64,000 nucleotides of DNA, from assembly GCF_014202905.1 (NCBI RefSeq), contig NZ_JACHHY010000017.1, positions 60,039 through 124,038 of the forward strand, read 5' to 3'. The DNA is from Chitinivorax tropicus (GTDB lineage Bacteria > Pseudomonadota > Gammaproteobacteria > Burkholderiales > SCOH01). Every line of letters begins with the position of its first letter. The stretch's first letter is position 1. The translations under genes were made by a program, and so were the position numbers. Below, piece after piece: positions 56,099-64,000 of this stretch. Below the pieces are notes generated by a model. The model worked only from the letters and a program-made list of their open reading frames with translations. It searched no databases and was not told the origin of the DNA.

Positions 56099-57718
56099 AT
56101 GACAATCGAACTGAAAGTCCCTGACATTGGTGGCTTCGCTGATGTTGCAGTGATCGAGGTGGCCGTCAAGGTGGGTGATGTCATCAAGGTGGACGATGCA
56201 CTGATCACGCTGGAAACCGACAAAGCCACCATGGACGTACCCGCCACCACCGCTGGCGTGGTCAAGGCTGTGAATGTCAAAGTAGGCGACAAAGTCTCGG
56301 AAGGCGCCATCATCGTTTTGGTCGATGCTGCCGACACTGCACCTGCACCTGCACCTGCACCTGCACCTGCACCTGCACCTGCACCTGCACCTGCAGCCCA
56401 GCCTGCGACGAGCACGGCGGCCAGTGCAAGCCTGGTGGAGGTACGCGTTCCCGACATCGGCAACTTCAGTGGTGTGGATGTGATTGAGGTAGCAGTCAAG
56501 GTCGGTGACACCGTCAAAGTGGACGACACATTGATCACCCTGGAAACCGACAAAGCCACCATGGACGTACCCAGCAGCGCTGCCGGCACCGTACAGCATG
56601 TCGCAATCAAGGTTGGTGACAAGATATCGCAAGGTGATCTGGTCGTGACAGTGGCCGTGTCAGGCGCAGCCATGGTGGCCGCCGCACCAGCCCCTGCCAC
56701 TGCGGCATTGCCTCCCAGCCAAGCTGTTGCTCCTGTTGAAAACAAAGCTGCCCCGATTGCCCCAGCACAGCACGCGGCAGCCAAGGTAGATGAGGCAGGT
56801 TTCAAGGCGGCCTTCGCCAGCCCCTCGGTTCGCAAATTCGCCCGTGAGCTGGGTGCTGACCTGAGTAAAGTCAAAGGCAGTGGTCCTAAGGGCCGGATTC
56901 TGCAGGAAGACGTCAAAACCTTTGTCAAAGGTGTCCTGACCTCGCCCGCTGCCACAGCACCTGCCAGCATGGGCACAGGCGTCGGTCTGGATCTGCTGCC
57001 TTGGCCGAAGGTGGATTTTGCCAAATTCGGCCCCGTCGAATCCAAGCCACTATCGCGCATCAAAAAGCTCTCTGGTGCCAATCTGGCTCGTAACTGGGTC
57101 ATGATTCCACACGTCACACAGTTTGACGAAGCCGACATCACAGAGATGGAGGCCTTCCGTAAGCAGATGAGTGAAGAGCTGAAGAAGCAAGACGTCAAAC
57201 TGACACCATTGGCTTTCCTGATCAAGGCAGCCGTGGCGGCGCTGAAGAAATATCCGGAATTCAATGCCTCACTCGATGGCGACAATCTGGTATTGAAGCA
57301 GTATTTCCACATTGGGTTTGCTGCAGACACCCCCAATGGCTTGGTAGTGCCAGTCATCAAAGATGCTGACAAGAAATCCCTGCTGGAGCTGGCGCAGGAA
57401 TCTGGCGCGTTGGCGGCCAAGGCACGCGACGGCAAGCTATTGCCGACCGACATGCAGGGCGGCTGCTTCTCGATCTCATCTCTGGGTGGCGTGGGGGGAA
57501 CGGCCTTCACACCGATCGTGAATGCCCCCGAGGTTGCCATCCTGGGTGTATCGAAATCCGCCATCAAACCCGTCTGGAACGGCAAGGAGTTCGCACCGCG
57601 CCTGATGCTGCCACTGAGCCTGAGCTACGATCACCGGGTCATCGACGGTGCATCGGCAGCCCGCTTCACGACCTATCTCGGCCAGGTCTTGGGCGATATC
57701 CGCCGCCTGATGCTGTAA
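56099..57718 (+). CDS. aceF: Pyruvate dehydrogenase E2, dihydrolipoyl acetyltransferase AceF
   Basis: A 539-residue E2 core protein. Two lipoyl domains each carry the lipoylated Lys in ETDKATMDV (about residues 42 and 152). They are joined by an Ala-Pro linker made of nine hexamer copies. A peripheral-subunit-binding domain follows (SPSVRKFARELGADLSKVKGSGPKGRILQEDV), then the catalytic domain ending with SYDHRVIDGASAARF, which contains the catalytic His and Asp. E. coli has three lipoyl domains here; two is common in betaproteobacteria. AGGAT precedes the ATG, 13 bp after aceE. Confidence 0.96.
   Translation: MTIELKVPDIGGFADVAVIEVAVKVGDVIKVDDALITLETDKATMDVPATTAGVVKAVNVKVGDKVSEGAIIVLVDAADTAPAPAPAPAPAPAPAPAPAAQPATSTAASASLVEVRVPDIGNFSGVDVIEVAVKVGDTVKVDDTLITLETDKATMDVPSSAAGTVQHVAIKVGDKISQGDLVVTVAVSGAAMVAAAPAPATAALPPSQAVAPVENKAAPIAPAQHAAAKVDEAGFKAAFASPSVRKFARELGADLSKVKGSGPKGRILQEDVKTFVKGVLTSPAATAPASMGTGVGLDLLPWPKVDFAKFGPVESKPLSRIKKLSGANLARNWVMIPHVTQFDEADITEMEAFRKQMSEELKKQDVKLTPLAFLIKAAVAALKKYPEFNASLDGDNLVLKQYFHIGFAADTPNGLVVPVIKDADKKSLLELAQESGALAAKARDGKLLPTDMQGGCFSISSLGGVGGTAFTPIVNAPEVAILGVSKSAIKPVWNGKEFAPRLMLPLSLSYDHRVIDGASAARFTTYLGQVLGDIRRLML
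56341..56394. repeat. Perfect hexamer repeat, nine copies of ACCTGC
   Basis: Nine exact copies encode the Ala-Pro linker between the two lipoyl domains of AceF. The unit is a rotation of the CACCTG unit found 13 times in mshN. Copy changes keep the frame. Confidence 0.97.
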
Positions 57719-57724
57719 TACATC

Positions 57725-57797
57725 GGGTGTCTCGTGGTAGCTGTCGCCCCGACAGCCCCTACAAGACACCCAGTTCACAAGCCGGGCTTGGCCCGGC
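57725..57797. other. Structured RNA-like region between aceF and lpdA
   Basis: A nested hairpin: outer GGGTGTCT/AGACACCC (57725-57732, 57764-57771), inner GCTGTCG/CGACAGC (57740-57746, 57750-57756). A second hairpin GCCGGGC/GCCCGGC follows (57781-57787, 57791-57797). No T tract follows, so this is likely an RNA processing or stability element rather than a terminator. Confidence 0.7.
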
Positions 57798-57827
57798 GTT
57801 GAACTTCATTCTTGAAGGATTGCTTGC

Positions 57828-59594
57828 ATGAGCAATGTCATCGAACTCAAAGTACCTGATATCGGTGGTTTCAGCGATGTGGCAGTGATCGAGGTCGCCG
57901 TCAAGGTTGGCGACACCATCCAGCTCGACGATGCGCTGATCACACTCGAAACCGACAAAGCCACCATGGATGTCCCCGCCACTGGCACCGGAACGGTCAA
58001 AGCCGTTCACGTCGCCGTGGGTGACAAAGTCAGCGAAGGGTCATTGATCCTGACGCTGGAAACCACCAGCGCCAGTCAAAGCGCGGCTGCCCCTGCCGCA
58101 GCACCCACCCCAGCCTCCTCCAGCACGGCACCACAACCCGCCAGCCATACAGGCGCAGCCGATCTGAGCTGTGATGTGCTGGTGTTGGGAGCAGGTCCTG
58201 GCGGGTATTCAGCCGCATTCCGCTCTGCCGACCTAGGACAGAAGACCATTTTGGTCGAGCGCTATGCCACGCTGGGTGGGGTATGCCTGAATGTCGGCTG
58301 CATTCCATCGAAAGCCCTGTTGCACAATGCAGCAGTCATCGATGAAGCCAAGCACTTGGCGGCCAACGGTATCGTATTCGGTGAGCCGACGATCGATCTG
58401 GATGCGCTACGCGCCTATAAGCAGAAAGTGGTCGGTAAATTGACCACCGGCTTGGCTGGCATGGCCAAGGCCCGCAAGGTGGAGGTTGTTCGCGGCATCG
58501 GTCGCTTCATCGATCCCCACCACCTGGAGGTTGAGCTGACGACCGGTAGCTGCCAAGACAAAACCGGTGACAAGAAAGTCATCCGTTTTGAAAAAGCCAT
58601 CATTGCTGCGGGCTCTCGCGTCCTCAAGCTGCCGTTCATTCCAGAAGACCCTCGCATCATTGATTCGACCGGTGCGCTGGAACTGAAGCAGATTCCAGGG
58701 AAGATGTTGATCATTGGCGGCGGTATCATCGGCCTTGAGATGGGGACGGTCTACTCCACCCTCGGCGCACGTCTTGATGTCGTCGAAATGATGGATGGTC
58801 TGATGCAAGGCGCGGATCGTGATCTGGTCAAGGTCTGGCAGAAAGTGAACGAGCATCGCTTCGACCGCATCATGCTGAAAACCAAGACGGTTGCAGTCGA
58901 GGCGAAAACCGATGGCATCTGGGTGACCTTCGAAGGTGAGCAGGCCCCTGCCGAGCCCCAGCGCTACGATATGGTGCTGGTTGCAGCGGGCCGTGCGCCC
59001 AACGGCAAGCAGATCGGAGCTGACAATGCCGGTGTTGCGGTGACCGATCGTGGCTTCATCGAGGTGGACAAGCAGATGCGCACCAATGTCCCGCATATTT
59101 TTGCGATCGGTGATCTGGTTGGTCAACCCATGCTGGCCCATAAAGCCGTGCACGAGGCTCATGTGGCGGCAGAAAACGCCGCTGGCCACAAAGCCTTCTT
59201 CGATGCCCGCGTGATCCCCTCCGTTGCCTACACCGACCCGGAAGTTGCCTGGGTGGGCCTCACCGAGGAACAAGCCAAAGCGCAGGGTATCAAGGTAGGC
59301 AAATCGGTGTTCCCTTGGGCGGCATCAGGCCGCGCCATTGCCAACGGGCGTGATGAAGGCTTCACCAAACTGATTTTTGATGAAGCCACCCACCGCATCG
59401 TCGGCGGGGCCATCGTCGGCACCCATGCTGGCGACATGCTGGGCGAGTTGTGTCTGGCTATTGAAATGGGGTGCGATCCGACCGACATCGGCAAAACCAT
59501 CCACCCCCACCCAACGCTAGGTGAATCCATCGGCATGGCCGCAGAAGCCTTCGAGGGCGTCTGCACCGATCTCCCACCTCAGCGTAAACGCTAG
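57828..59594 (+). CDS. lpdA: Dihydrolipoamide dehydrogenase LpdA with fused N-terminal lipoyl domain
   Basis: A 588-residue E3 flavoenzyme that reoxidises dihydrolipoamide with NAD+. Residues 1-80 are a lipoyl domain (ETDKATMDVP) very like those of AceF, followed by an Ala/Ser/Pro-rich linker. The FAD site VLVLGAGPGGYSAAFRSADLG, the redox disulphide GGVCLNVGCIPSKALL, the NAD site LIIGGGIIGLEMG and the His-Glu pair in IHPHPTLGES are intact. The lipoyl-E3 fusion is known from Neisseria and other betaproteobacteria. Confidence 0.97.
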   Translation: MSNVIELKVPDIGGFSDVAVIEVAVKVGDTIQLDDALITLETDKATMDVPATGTGTVKAVHVAVGDKVSEGSLILTLETTSASQSAAAPAAAPTPASSSTAPQPASHTGAADLSCDVLVLGAGPGGYSAAFRSADLGQKTILVERYATLGGVCLNVGCIPSKALLHNAAVIDEAKHLAANGIVFGEPTIDLDALRAYKQKVVGKLTTGLAGMAKARKVEVVRGIGRFIDPHHLEVELTTGSCQDKTGDKKVIRFEKAIIAAGSRVLKLPFIPEDPRIIDSTGALELKQIPGKMLIIGGGIIGLEMGTVYSTLGARLDVVEMMDGLMQGADRDLVKVWQKVNEHRFDRIMLKTKTVAVEAKTDGIWVTFEGEQAPAEPQRYDMVLVAAGRAPNGKQIGADNAGVAVTDRGFIEVDKQMRTNVPHIFAIGDLVGQPMLAHKAVHEAHVAAENAAGHKAFFDARVIPSVAYTDPEVAWVGLTEEQAKAQGIKVGKSVFPWAASGRAIANGRDEGFTKLIFDEATHRIVGGAIVGTHAGDMLGELCLAIEMGCDPTDIGKTIHPHPTLGESIGMAAEAFEGVCTDLPPQRKR

Positions 59595-59609
59595 TCAGCC
59601 ATGCCTCCA

Positions 59610-59635
59610 GGGGCAAAAGCCTTGGCTTTTGCCCC
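59610..59635. terminator. Hairpin after lpdA, possible terminator
   Basis: GGGGCAAAAGCC and GGCTTTTGCCCC form a 12-bp perfect stem with a 2-base centre, 15 bp past the lpdA stop. There is no T tract after the stem, so it may act mainly as an RNA-stabilising 3' end or weak terminator. Confidence 0.6.
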
Positions 59636-59679
59636 GCGCACCGCTACCCTGCCCGCCGCTTCCCATCGAGATATCGCTC

Positions 59680-61707
59680 ATGACCCCACCGAACGAGACA
59701 CTGGCCGCACCAAACGTCAAGCGTTGGTATATGCGACCACCGGTTTTCGCCGCACTGATCGTCGGTTTGGCAGTCATCGCCTCGATTTTCATCTTGATTT
59801 CGCTCAAAGCAGGCCAGCAATTGCTCGTCGGTCTGGTGGCCATCGGCCTGGTTGCCGTCACCGGCCTCACCATGTGGGCATTGCGTCGCCACATCGGGGC
59901 ACGTGTTCAGGTTGAGTCCGAGCGGGATCACTTTTTCAATCTGTCTCTCGACATGCTGGGCCTGATCGGCCTCGATGGCCAATTCAAACGGGTCAACCCG
60001 GCTTTCGAGCGCATCCTGGGCTACAGCAGCGAAGAGCTGTTGAACTCAACTTTTTTCAAATACGTGCACCCTGACGACATCAGCGCAACCCGGGCCGAAA
60101 CCCGGAAACTGTCTGCAGGTGAGCCCTCTATCTACTTTGAAAACCGTTTTCGCTGTAAAGACGACAGCTACAAATGGCTGGCCTGGGCGGTCAACCCGGA
60201 AATCCAGGAAGGCTTGATGTACGCCGTCGCACGGGATGTGACTGACCGTAAAGCGGCAGAACAGGCCTTGCGTGCGGAGTCCTCATTCCGCAAAGCAATG
60301 GAGGATTCGCTGTCAACAGGCATGCGCGCCATCGACATGGACGCCCGGATCACCTACGTCAACCCGGCCTTTTGTGAAATGACCGGCTTTTCCGAATCTG
60401 AGCTGGTTGGCCATGTACCACCTTACCCCTACTGGCCGGATCAAGGTTACGAGGCTCACCAACACAATTTGGAGCTGACATTCCAAGGTAAAGTGGATCG
60501 TGCGGGCTTTGAGCTGATGTTGAGGCGGAAAGACGGCCAGCTCATCTATGTGCTGTTCCATGTCTCCCCACTGATCGACTCGGATGGCAATCAGACCGGG
60601 TGGATGGCGGCCATGACCGACATCACCGAACGTCTGCACGCACGTGAGGCGCTGGAAGCCTCGCATGAACGCTTTGTCGCAGTGCTCGACGGGTTGGATG
60701 CCGCCGTACTGGTGTCCGATATGGAAAACAACGCTCTGCTGTTCGTCAACGAGCAATACAAAACACTGTACGGCATCGATGCCGCACCCGAAACCGTCTG
60801 TGATATCGACCAGCGTCATCGCAATCGCTGGCGCCGACACGGGGTGGCCTTTGACATTGAGGAACAAGACCCCACCAGCGGGCGCTGGTATCACATCCGT
60901 AGCCGCGCCATCAAATGGGTAGATGGCCGCACCGTGCGGATGGAAATCTCCACCGATGTCACCGAGCGCAAAGAGACCGAGGAATTGCACCGCCAACAAC
61001 TGGAGCGCCTGCAAGCCACCTCACGCCTGATCACCATGGGCGAAATGGCCTCGAGCCTTGCCCATGAGTTGAACCAACCACTGGCCGCCATCACCAACTA
61101 TTGCAACGGTTGCGTCTCCCGCCTGCAAAACCCGACCGTCAAACCAGCCGACCTGCTGCCCGCTATGGAAAAAGCCAGCTTTCAGGCAGAGCGGGCGGGT
61201 AAAATCATTCGCCGCATCCGGGAATTCGTCAAAACCAGCGAGCCCAACCGGGAAACCTGTGAAATCGCAGACATCATCGAGGCCTCCATCGGATTTGCTG
61301 ATATCGATGCCCGTAAGAACAGCGTCAATATCAGCCTGAACCTGGATGAGCAGCTACCGCGCGTCATTGCAGACAAGATCATGATCGAGCAGGTCTTGAT
61401 CAACCTCGTCCGCAACGCCATCGAGGCCATGCATGCCACCCCGCTAAATGACAGAAACCTGCTGGTACGCGTCATCAGGTTACGCAATGATCAACTGGAA
61501 GTCGCCGTCATCGACCGTGGTCACGGCATCGCCCCAGACAAGAAAGCACGACTGTTCGAGCCCTTCTTCACCACCAAGCCACAAGGCATGGGCATGGGCC
61601 TCAACATCTGCCGCTCCATCATCGAATTCCATCAGGGACAACTCTGGGTGGAAGACAACCCCGATGGCGGCACCATCTTCCGCTTCACGCTCCCTACCGC
61701 CAATTAA
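59680..61707 (+). CDS. PAS-domain sensor histidine kinase, FixL/DctB-type
   Basis: A 675-residue membrane kinase. Two membrane helices lie near residues 20-72 with almost no periplasmic loop. Three PAS/PAC domains follow (about 85-200, 205-325, 330-440). The phosphorylated His is residue 462 in SSLAHELNQPLAAITNYC, a HisKA form shared with FixL. The ATPase part has LINLVRNAIEAM, DRGHGIAPD and GMGMGLNICRSIIE. PAS heme-binding residues were not identified, so oxygen sensing is not shown. ATG at 59680 was chosen over upstream frames inside lpdA. It pairs with the regulator 64 bp downstream. Confidence 0.9.
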   Translation: MTPPNETLAAPNVKRWYMRPPVFAALIVGLAVIASIFILISLKAGQQLLVGLVAIGLVAVTGLTMWALRRHIGARVQVESERDHFFNLSLDMLGLIGLDGQFKRVNPAFERILGYSSEELLNSTFFKYVHPDDISATRAETRKLSAGEPSIYFENRFRCKDDSYKWLAWAVNPEIQEGLMYAVARDVTDRKAAEQALRAESSFRKAMEDSLSTGMRAIDMDARITYVNPAFCEMTGFSESELVGHVPPYPYWPDQGYEAHQHNLELTFQGKVDRAGFELMLRRKDGQLIYVLFHVSPLIDSDGNQTGWMAAMTDITERLHAREALEASHERFVAVLDGLDAAVLVSDMENNALLFVNEQYKTLYGIDAAPETVCDIDQRHRNRWRRHGVAFDIEEQDPTSGRWYHIRSRAIKWVDGRTVRMEISTDVTERKETEELHRQQLERLQATSRLITMGEMASSLAHELNQPLAAITNYCNGCVSRLQNPTVKPADLLPAMEKASFQAERAGKIIRRIREFVKTSEPNRETCEIADIIEASIGFADIDARKNSVNISLNLDEQLPRVIADKIMIEQVLINLVRNAIEAMHATPLNDRNLLVRVIRLRNDQLEVAVIDRGHGIAPDKKARLFEPFFTTKPQGMGMGLNICRSIIEFHQGQLWVEDNPDGGTIFRFTLPTAN

Positions 61708-61771
61708 GTAGTGCGGGTAGAATAGCCAAACAAAATACTGTAACTTTAATACACACCAAAGGAGACCCAGC

Positions 61772-62383
61772 ATGGACCAAGCCACCGTTTTTGTCGTCGA
61801 TGATGACGAAGCGATGCGCGATTCGCTGACCTGGCTCCTCGAATCCAAAGGCCTCAAAGTTGCCTGCTATGCTTCCGGTGAAGACTTCATCGCCGCCTAT
61901 AACCCAGCCATACATGGCTGCCTGGTCGTCGATGTCCGTATGCCCGGCATGAGCGGCCCCGAGCTGCACGAGAAACTCAAAGAACTGAACTACGACATCC
62001 CCGTCATCTTCATCACCGGCCATGGCGACGTCCCCATGGCGGTTCGTGCAGTCAAGCGCGGCGCTGTGGACTTTCTCGAAAAACCATTCAATGATCGTGA
62101 TCTACTGAACACCATTGAACAAAGCATCGAACAAGACCAAACCAATCGCGCAAAAAAAGCACAAAACTCACAGGCCGCCAATCGCCTAGCCAGCCTGACC
62201 GCCCGCGAGCGCGAAGTCATGGACTTAGTCTGCGCCGGCAAGCTGAACAAGATCATCGCCGACGAACTTGGCATCAGCATCAAGACTGTTGAAGCACATC
62301 GCGCAAAGGTGATGGAAAAAGTTGGAGTGCACTCGGTTGCTGAATTGGTGCAGATTGTGATGGCTAGCAAGCATCAACAGTAA
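61772..62383 (+). CDS. LuxR-family response regulator, FixJ-type
   Basis: A 203-residue two-domain regulator. The receiver has acidic DDDE, the phosphorylated Asp 54 in VVDVRMPGMSG and Lys in FLEKPF. The C-terminal LuxR helix-turn-helix spans about 141-196 (LTAREREVMDLVCAGKLNKIIADELGISIKTVEAHRAKVMEKV). The receiver shows the FixJ/TtrR style. AAAGGAGA lies upstream of the ATG. It is surely the partner of the kinase. Targets are unknown. Confidence 0.92.
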   Translation: MDQATVFVVDDDEAMRDSLTWLLESKGLKVACYASGEDFIAAYNPAIHGCLVVDVRMPGMSGPELHEKLKELNYDIPVIFITGHGDVPMAVRAVKRGAVDFLEKPFNDRDLLNTIEQSIEQDQTNRAKKAQNSQAANRLASLTAREREVMDLVCAGKLNKIIADELGISIKTVEAHRAKVMEKVGVHSVAELVQIVMASKHQQ

Positions 62384-62479
62384 ATGCCCATGCTCCAAAT
62401 AAAACCGCTATGGTCACTGTTCACAGTAGCTGATTTGTGTTGACATCCTGGAATCGGGATTTGATACCTGGATCGGCTA

Positions 62480-63155
62480 ATGTTGAACGATGAACAATGG
62501 CTACGAATCGCCGATTTACACCCCGGCAAGCCGACAGACAAAGAGTTTTGTAGAAGCGGCCCTGTACGGACAGCCCTTGGCAGGATTTGCCCAAGACGTT
62601 CGGGAATTGGCACTCAGCGTATATCCGATTCGCACGCTGGGAAGTTGGCGGCGTCAGGGGCCGAGTGGCCGAAACCCTGCAGAATAAAGCTGATCCGGGA
62701 GAGCCGTTCTTGTCCGCGCCCACCCGCATTCGGCAGGCTCACCCAAGAAAACGGTAGCGATCAAACGATCGCTACCGAGGCGGGCTGACCACCAAGATTC
62801 TCGCCAGCATCAATGCGTTGGGTAACCCGCTTCGCCTGATTCTGACCGGAGAGCAAGTCGCCAATGTCACCCAAGGCGCAGCCCTTGTGGAAGGCATTCC
62901 AACCACCGCAGTAACTGCTGCCAGGAGTTATGGCAGCAATGAGCTGGTCGAGCGCATCGAAGGCTCTTGCCAACATTACTCCCCGTCGCAACCGGAAGCA
63001 CAAGCAACCTGTCGATGGGCACACGCCATCTGGTGGTGTGCTTCTTCAATCGCCTAAAGCAGTTCCGTCGTATTGCCACCCAATAAGACAAACTCGTCAC
63101 TCGATTCAATGCCTTAGTAGCCACCAAATTTCGCGTGCCGCCATTGGTTGAATGA
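62480..63155 (+). pseudogene. Decayed IS5-superfamily transposase gene
   Basis: Fragments in different frames on the plus strand match one DDE transposase in order: MLNDEQWLRIADL (N-terminus), WQDLPKTFGNWHSAYIRFARWEVGG, then RYRGGLTTKILASINALGNPLRL, RRNRKHKQPVDGH, and FFNRLKQFRRIATQ followed by an in-frame stop. Several frameshifts and nonsense codons (for example TAG at 62755 and TAA at 63097) make it inactive. Confidence 0.85.
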
Positions 63156-63186
63156 GGGCGCTGCCAGTTGTAATGCATCATCAAAT

Positions 63187-63204
63187 GGCTCTGTTGCACA
63201 AATC
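63187..63204. repeat. Probable IS903-like terminal inverted repeat, one end
   Basis: GGCTCTGTTGCACAAATC resembles the 18-bp ends of IS903-type elements of the IS5 family. It lies 36 bp past the stop of the minus-strand transposase remnant, as expected for its right end. The other end was not found. Confidence 0.55.
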
Positions 63205-63240
63205 CCAGGCAGGACGAGTTTCCCCTTTCCCCAAGCGGAT

Positions 63241-63545
63241 TTACGCCACCGCTCTCGTGCACGGACGGCCCTGCATGCTGAAGCGGCTCAAGCTGGCAGC
63301 ACGCGCTTGCAGCTCTGCCACACGACCATCGAAACGCTGGGCCGTCACCCTCTCTCCTGACCGTTTGAAGCAATACATCTTGGTTTCCACCAAACTGCGA
63401 CGATGATAGCTGCTCCAGCGTTTCCAGATTGCCTTGCCTAGCCGTTTGGTGGCCCGCAGAATCTCATTCCACGCCAGTACGCCCAGAGCGCTTCCTTTCC
63501 ACGACCTAGGTGCTGTTGACGTTTTGCAGCGAGGGGGAGATGGAA
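63241..63545 (-). pseudogene. C-terminal remnant of an IS5/IS903-group transposase
   Basis: On the minus strand the frame reads APRSWKGSALGVLAWNEIL, AIWKRWSSYHRRSLVETKMY and ends SRFSMQGRPCTRAVA. YHRRSLVETKM is the family signature with the catalytic Glu. The N-terminal and central parts are missing; the third IS remnant begins where this one stops, suggesting it was cut by that insertion. Confidence 0.8.
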
Positions 63546-63550
63546 GGAGT

Positions 63551-63598
63551 GCAAACCTGCAAGAATAAGGTTCCTACACCAATCCCCTACAGGTTTGC
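63551..63598. repeat. 9-bp inverted repeat before the third transposase remnant
   Basis: GCAAACCTG (63551-63559) and CAGGTTTGC (63590-63598) flank 30 bases just before the ATG at 63600. It may be part of the insertion sequence end or a leader hairpin limiting transposase translation. Confidence 0.5.
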
Positions 63599-63599
63599 G

Positions 63600-64000
63600 A
63601 TGCCCCTGCTCAGCGACGAGCTTTGGCCGAAGCTGGAAAAGATTTTGCTGCAACACGCCATTTACAACAAGCCCCATTTGCGGACGACCGTTGAAGGCAT
63701 GCTCTATCGCATGCGCGCTGGCTGCCCGTGGCGGGATTTGCCCCGCGCCTTTGGTTGTTGGAATGCCATCTACAAGCGCTTCAACGCTTGGTCGGCAGCT
63801 GGGAGAGGGCTGAAAAATCTTCAAAGCCTAGCTGATTGATCCCGATTTTGAGTGGGTATTCCTTGATGGCACCTATGCGAACGCCCATCAGCACAGCACT
63901 GGCGCAGCCAGCGATCAACCCGAAGCCATCGGTAAAAGCCGCGCCGGTAACACGAGCAAAATCCACTTGGCAGTCGATGCGCATGGCTTGCCTGTTGCAT
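63600..64000 (+). pseudogene. IS5-family (IS427-like) transposase, frameshifted, cut by window edge
   Basis: The first frame starts MPLLSDELWPKLEKILLQH and runs through GMLYRMRAGCPWRDLPRAFGCWNAIYKRFN, then stops at 63837. The rest of the protein continues in the +1 frame: DPDFEWVFLDGTYANAHQHSTGA to KIHLAVDAHGLPVA at the window edge. In that frame a TAG lies at 63829 inside the conserved KIFKAL stretch. Some IS427-group elements use programmed frameshifting, but the TAG suggests decay. Confidence 0.8.

Noticed and set aside
63600..63839. Intact short transposase OrfA with programmed frameshift
   Set aside because: The continuation frame contains a TAG within conserved sequence (63829), and the required shift does not fit a simple -1 slip, so decay is the better explanation.

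Overview
The window reads as a chromosomal segment of a Gram-negative betaproteobacterium, probably a relative of the Neisseriales/Chromobacteriaceae (inference). The signs are a moderately high GC content, a lipid asymmetry (Mla) operon, an LpxH-type lipid A enzyme, MSHA-type pilus genes, and a pyruvate dehydrogenase operon whose E3 subunit carries its own lipoyl domain, as in Neisseria and related bacteria. Most genes are intact and tightly packed. No rRNA, tRNA or CRISPR array was seen.

Layout: 1-6834 (minus) is an MSHA-type pilus biogenesis operon, mshM-mshL-mshN-mshE-mshG, cut at the left edge. 7534-11588 (plus) is the phospholipid transport operon mlaFEDCB followed by mlaA. 11842-18785 (minus) holds a small unknown gene and a complete histidine utilisation cluster (hutC-hutI-hutG-hutU-hutH) with HutC boxes. 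19309-24038 (plus) has an orphan DegT-like protein and a large CHASE-PAS-GGDEF-EAL protein. 24096-27010 (minus) is a copper module copA-copZ-csoR with a CsoR-like operator inside the copA promoter. 27072-32505 contains a broken reading frame, plsY, folB, nadC, a FIST-domain protein, a DUF1841 protein, an acetyltransferase and two small cytochromes c.

32935-38089 (minus) has an unusual LpxH-acetyltransferase fusion, two tandem cyclophilins and an L,D-transpeptidase/TPR gene pair whose C-terminal domains are alike. 38293-42985 (plus) has a small DUF486 membrane protein, glnS, a DUF885 protein and a RibD-like reductase. 43073-47778 has a small secreted protein, a 1-kb AT-rich gap, a secreted M9 collagenase and a PAS-AraC regulator. 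47786-49992 is a MarR regulator divergent from a DMT exporter and a nitroreductase, with two matching palindromes between them. 50093-53116 (minus) has a chemoreceptor with a C-terminal sensor domain and an orphan periplasmic binding protein. 53431-59594 (plus) is aceE-aceF-lpdA, followed by a FixL/FixJ-like two-component pair (59680-62383). From 62480 to the right edge lie three decayed IS5-superfamily transposase genes.

Shared themes are envelope work (Mla, LpxH, L,D-transpeptidase, pilus), cyclic-di-GMP (a GGDEF-EAL protein and a pilus ATPase with a MshEN-type N-terminus), and identical CACCTG hexamer tracts that encode Ala-Pro linkers in two unrelated genes (mshN and aceF). The most unusual single gene is the LpxH-GNAT fusion. 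No clearly new multi-gene system was found.
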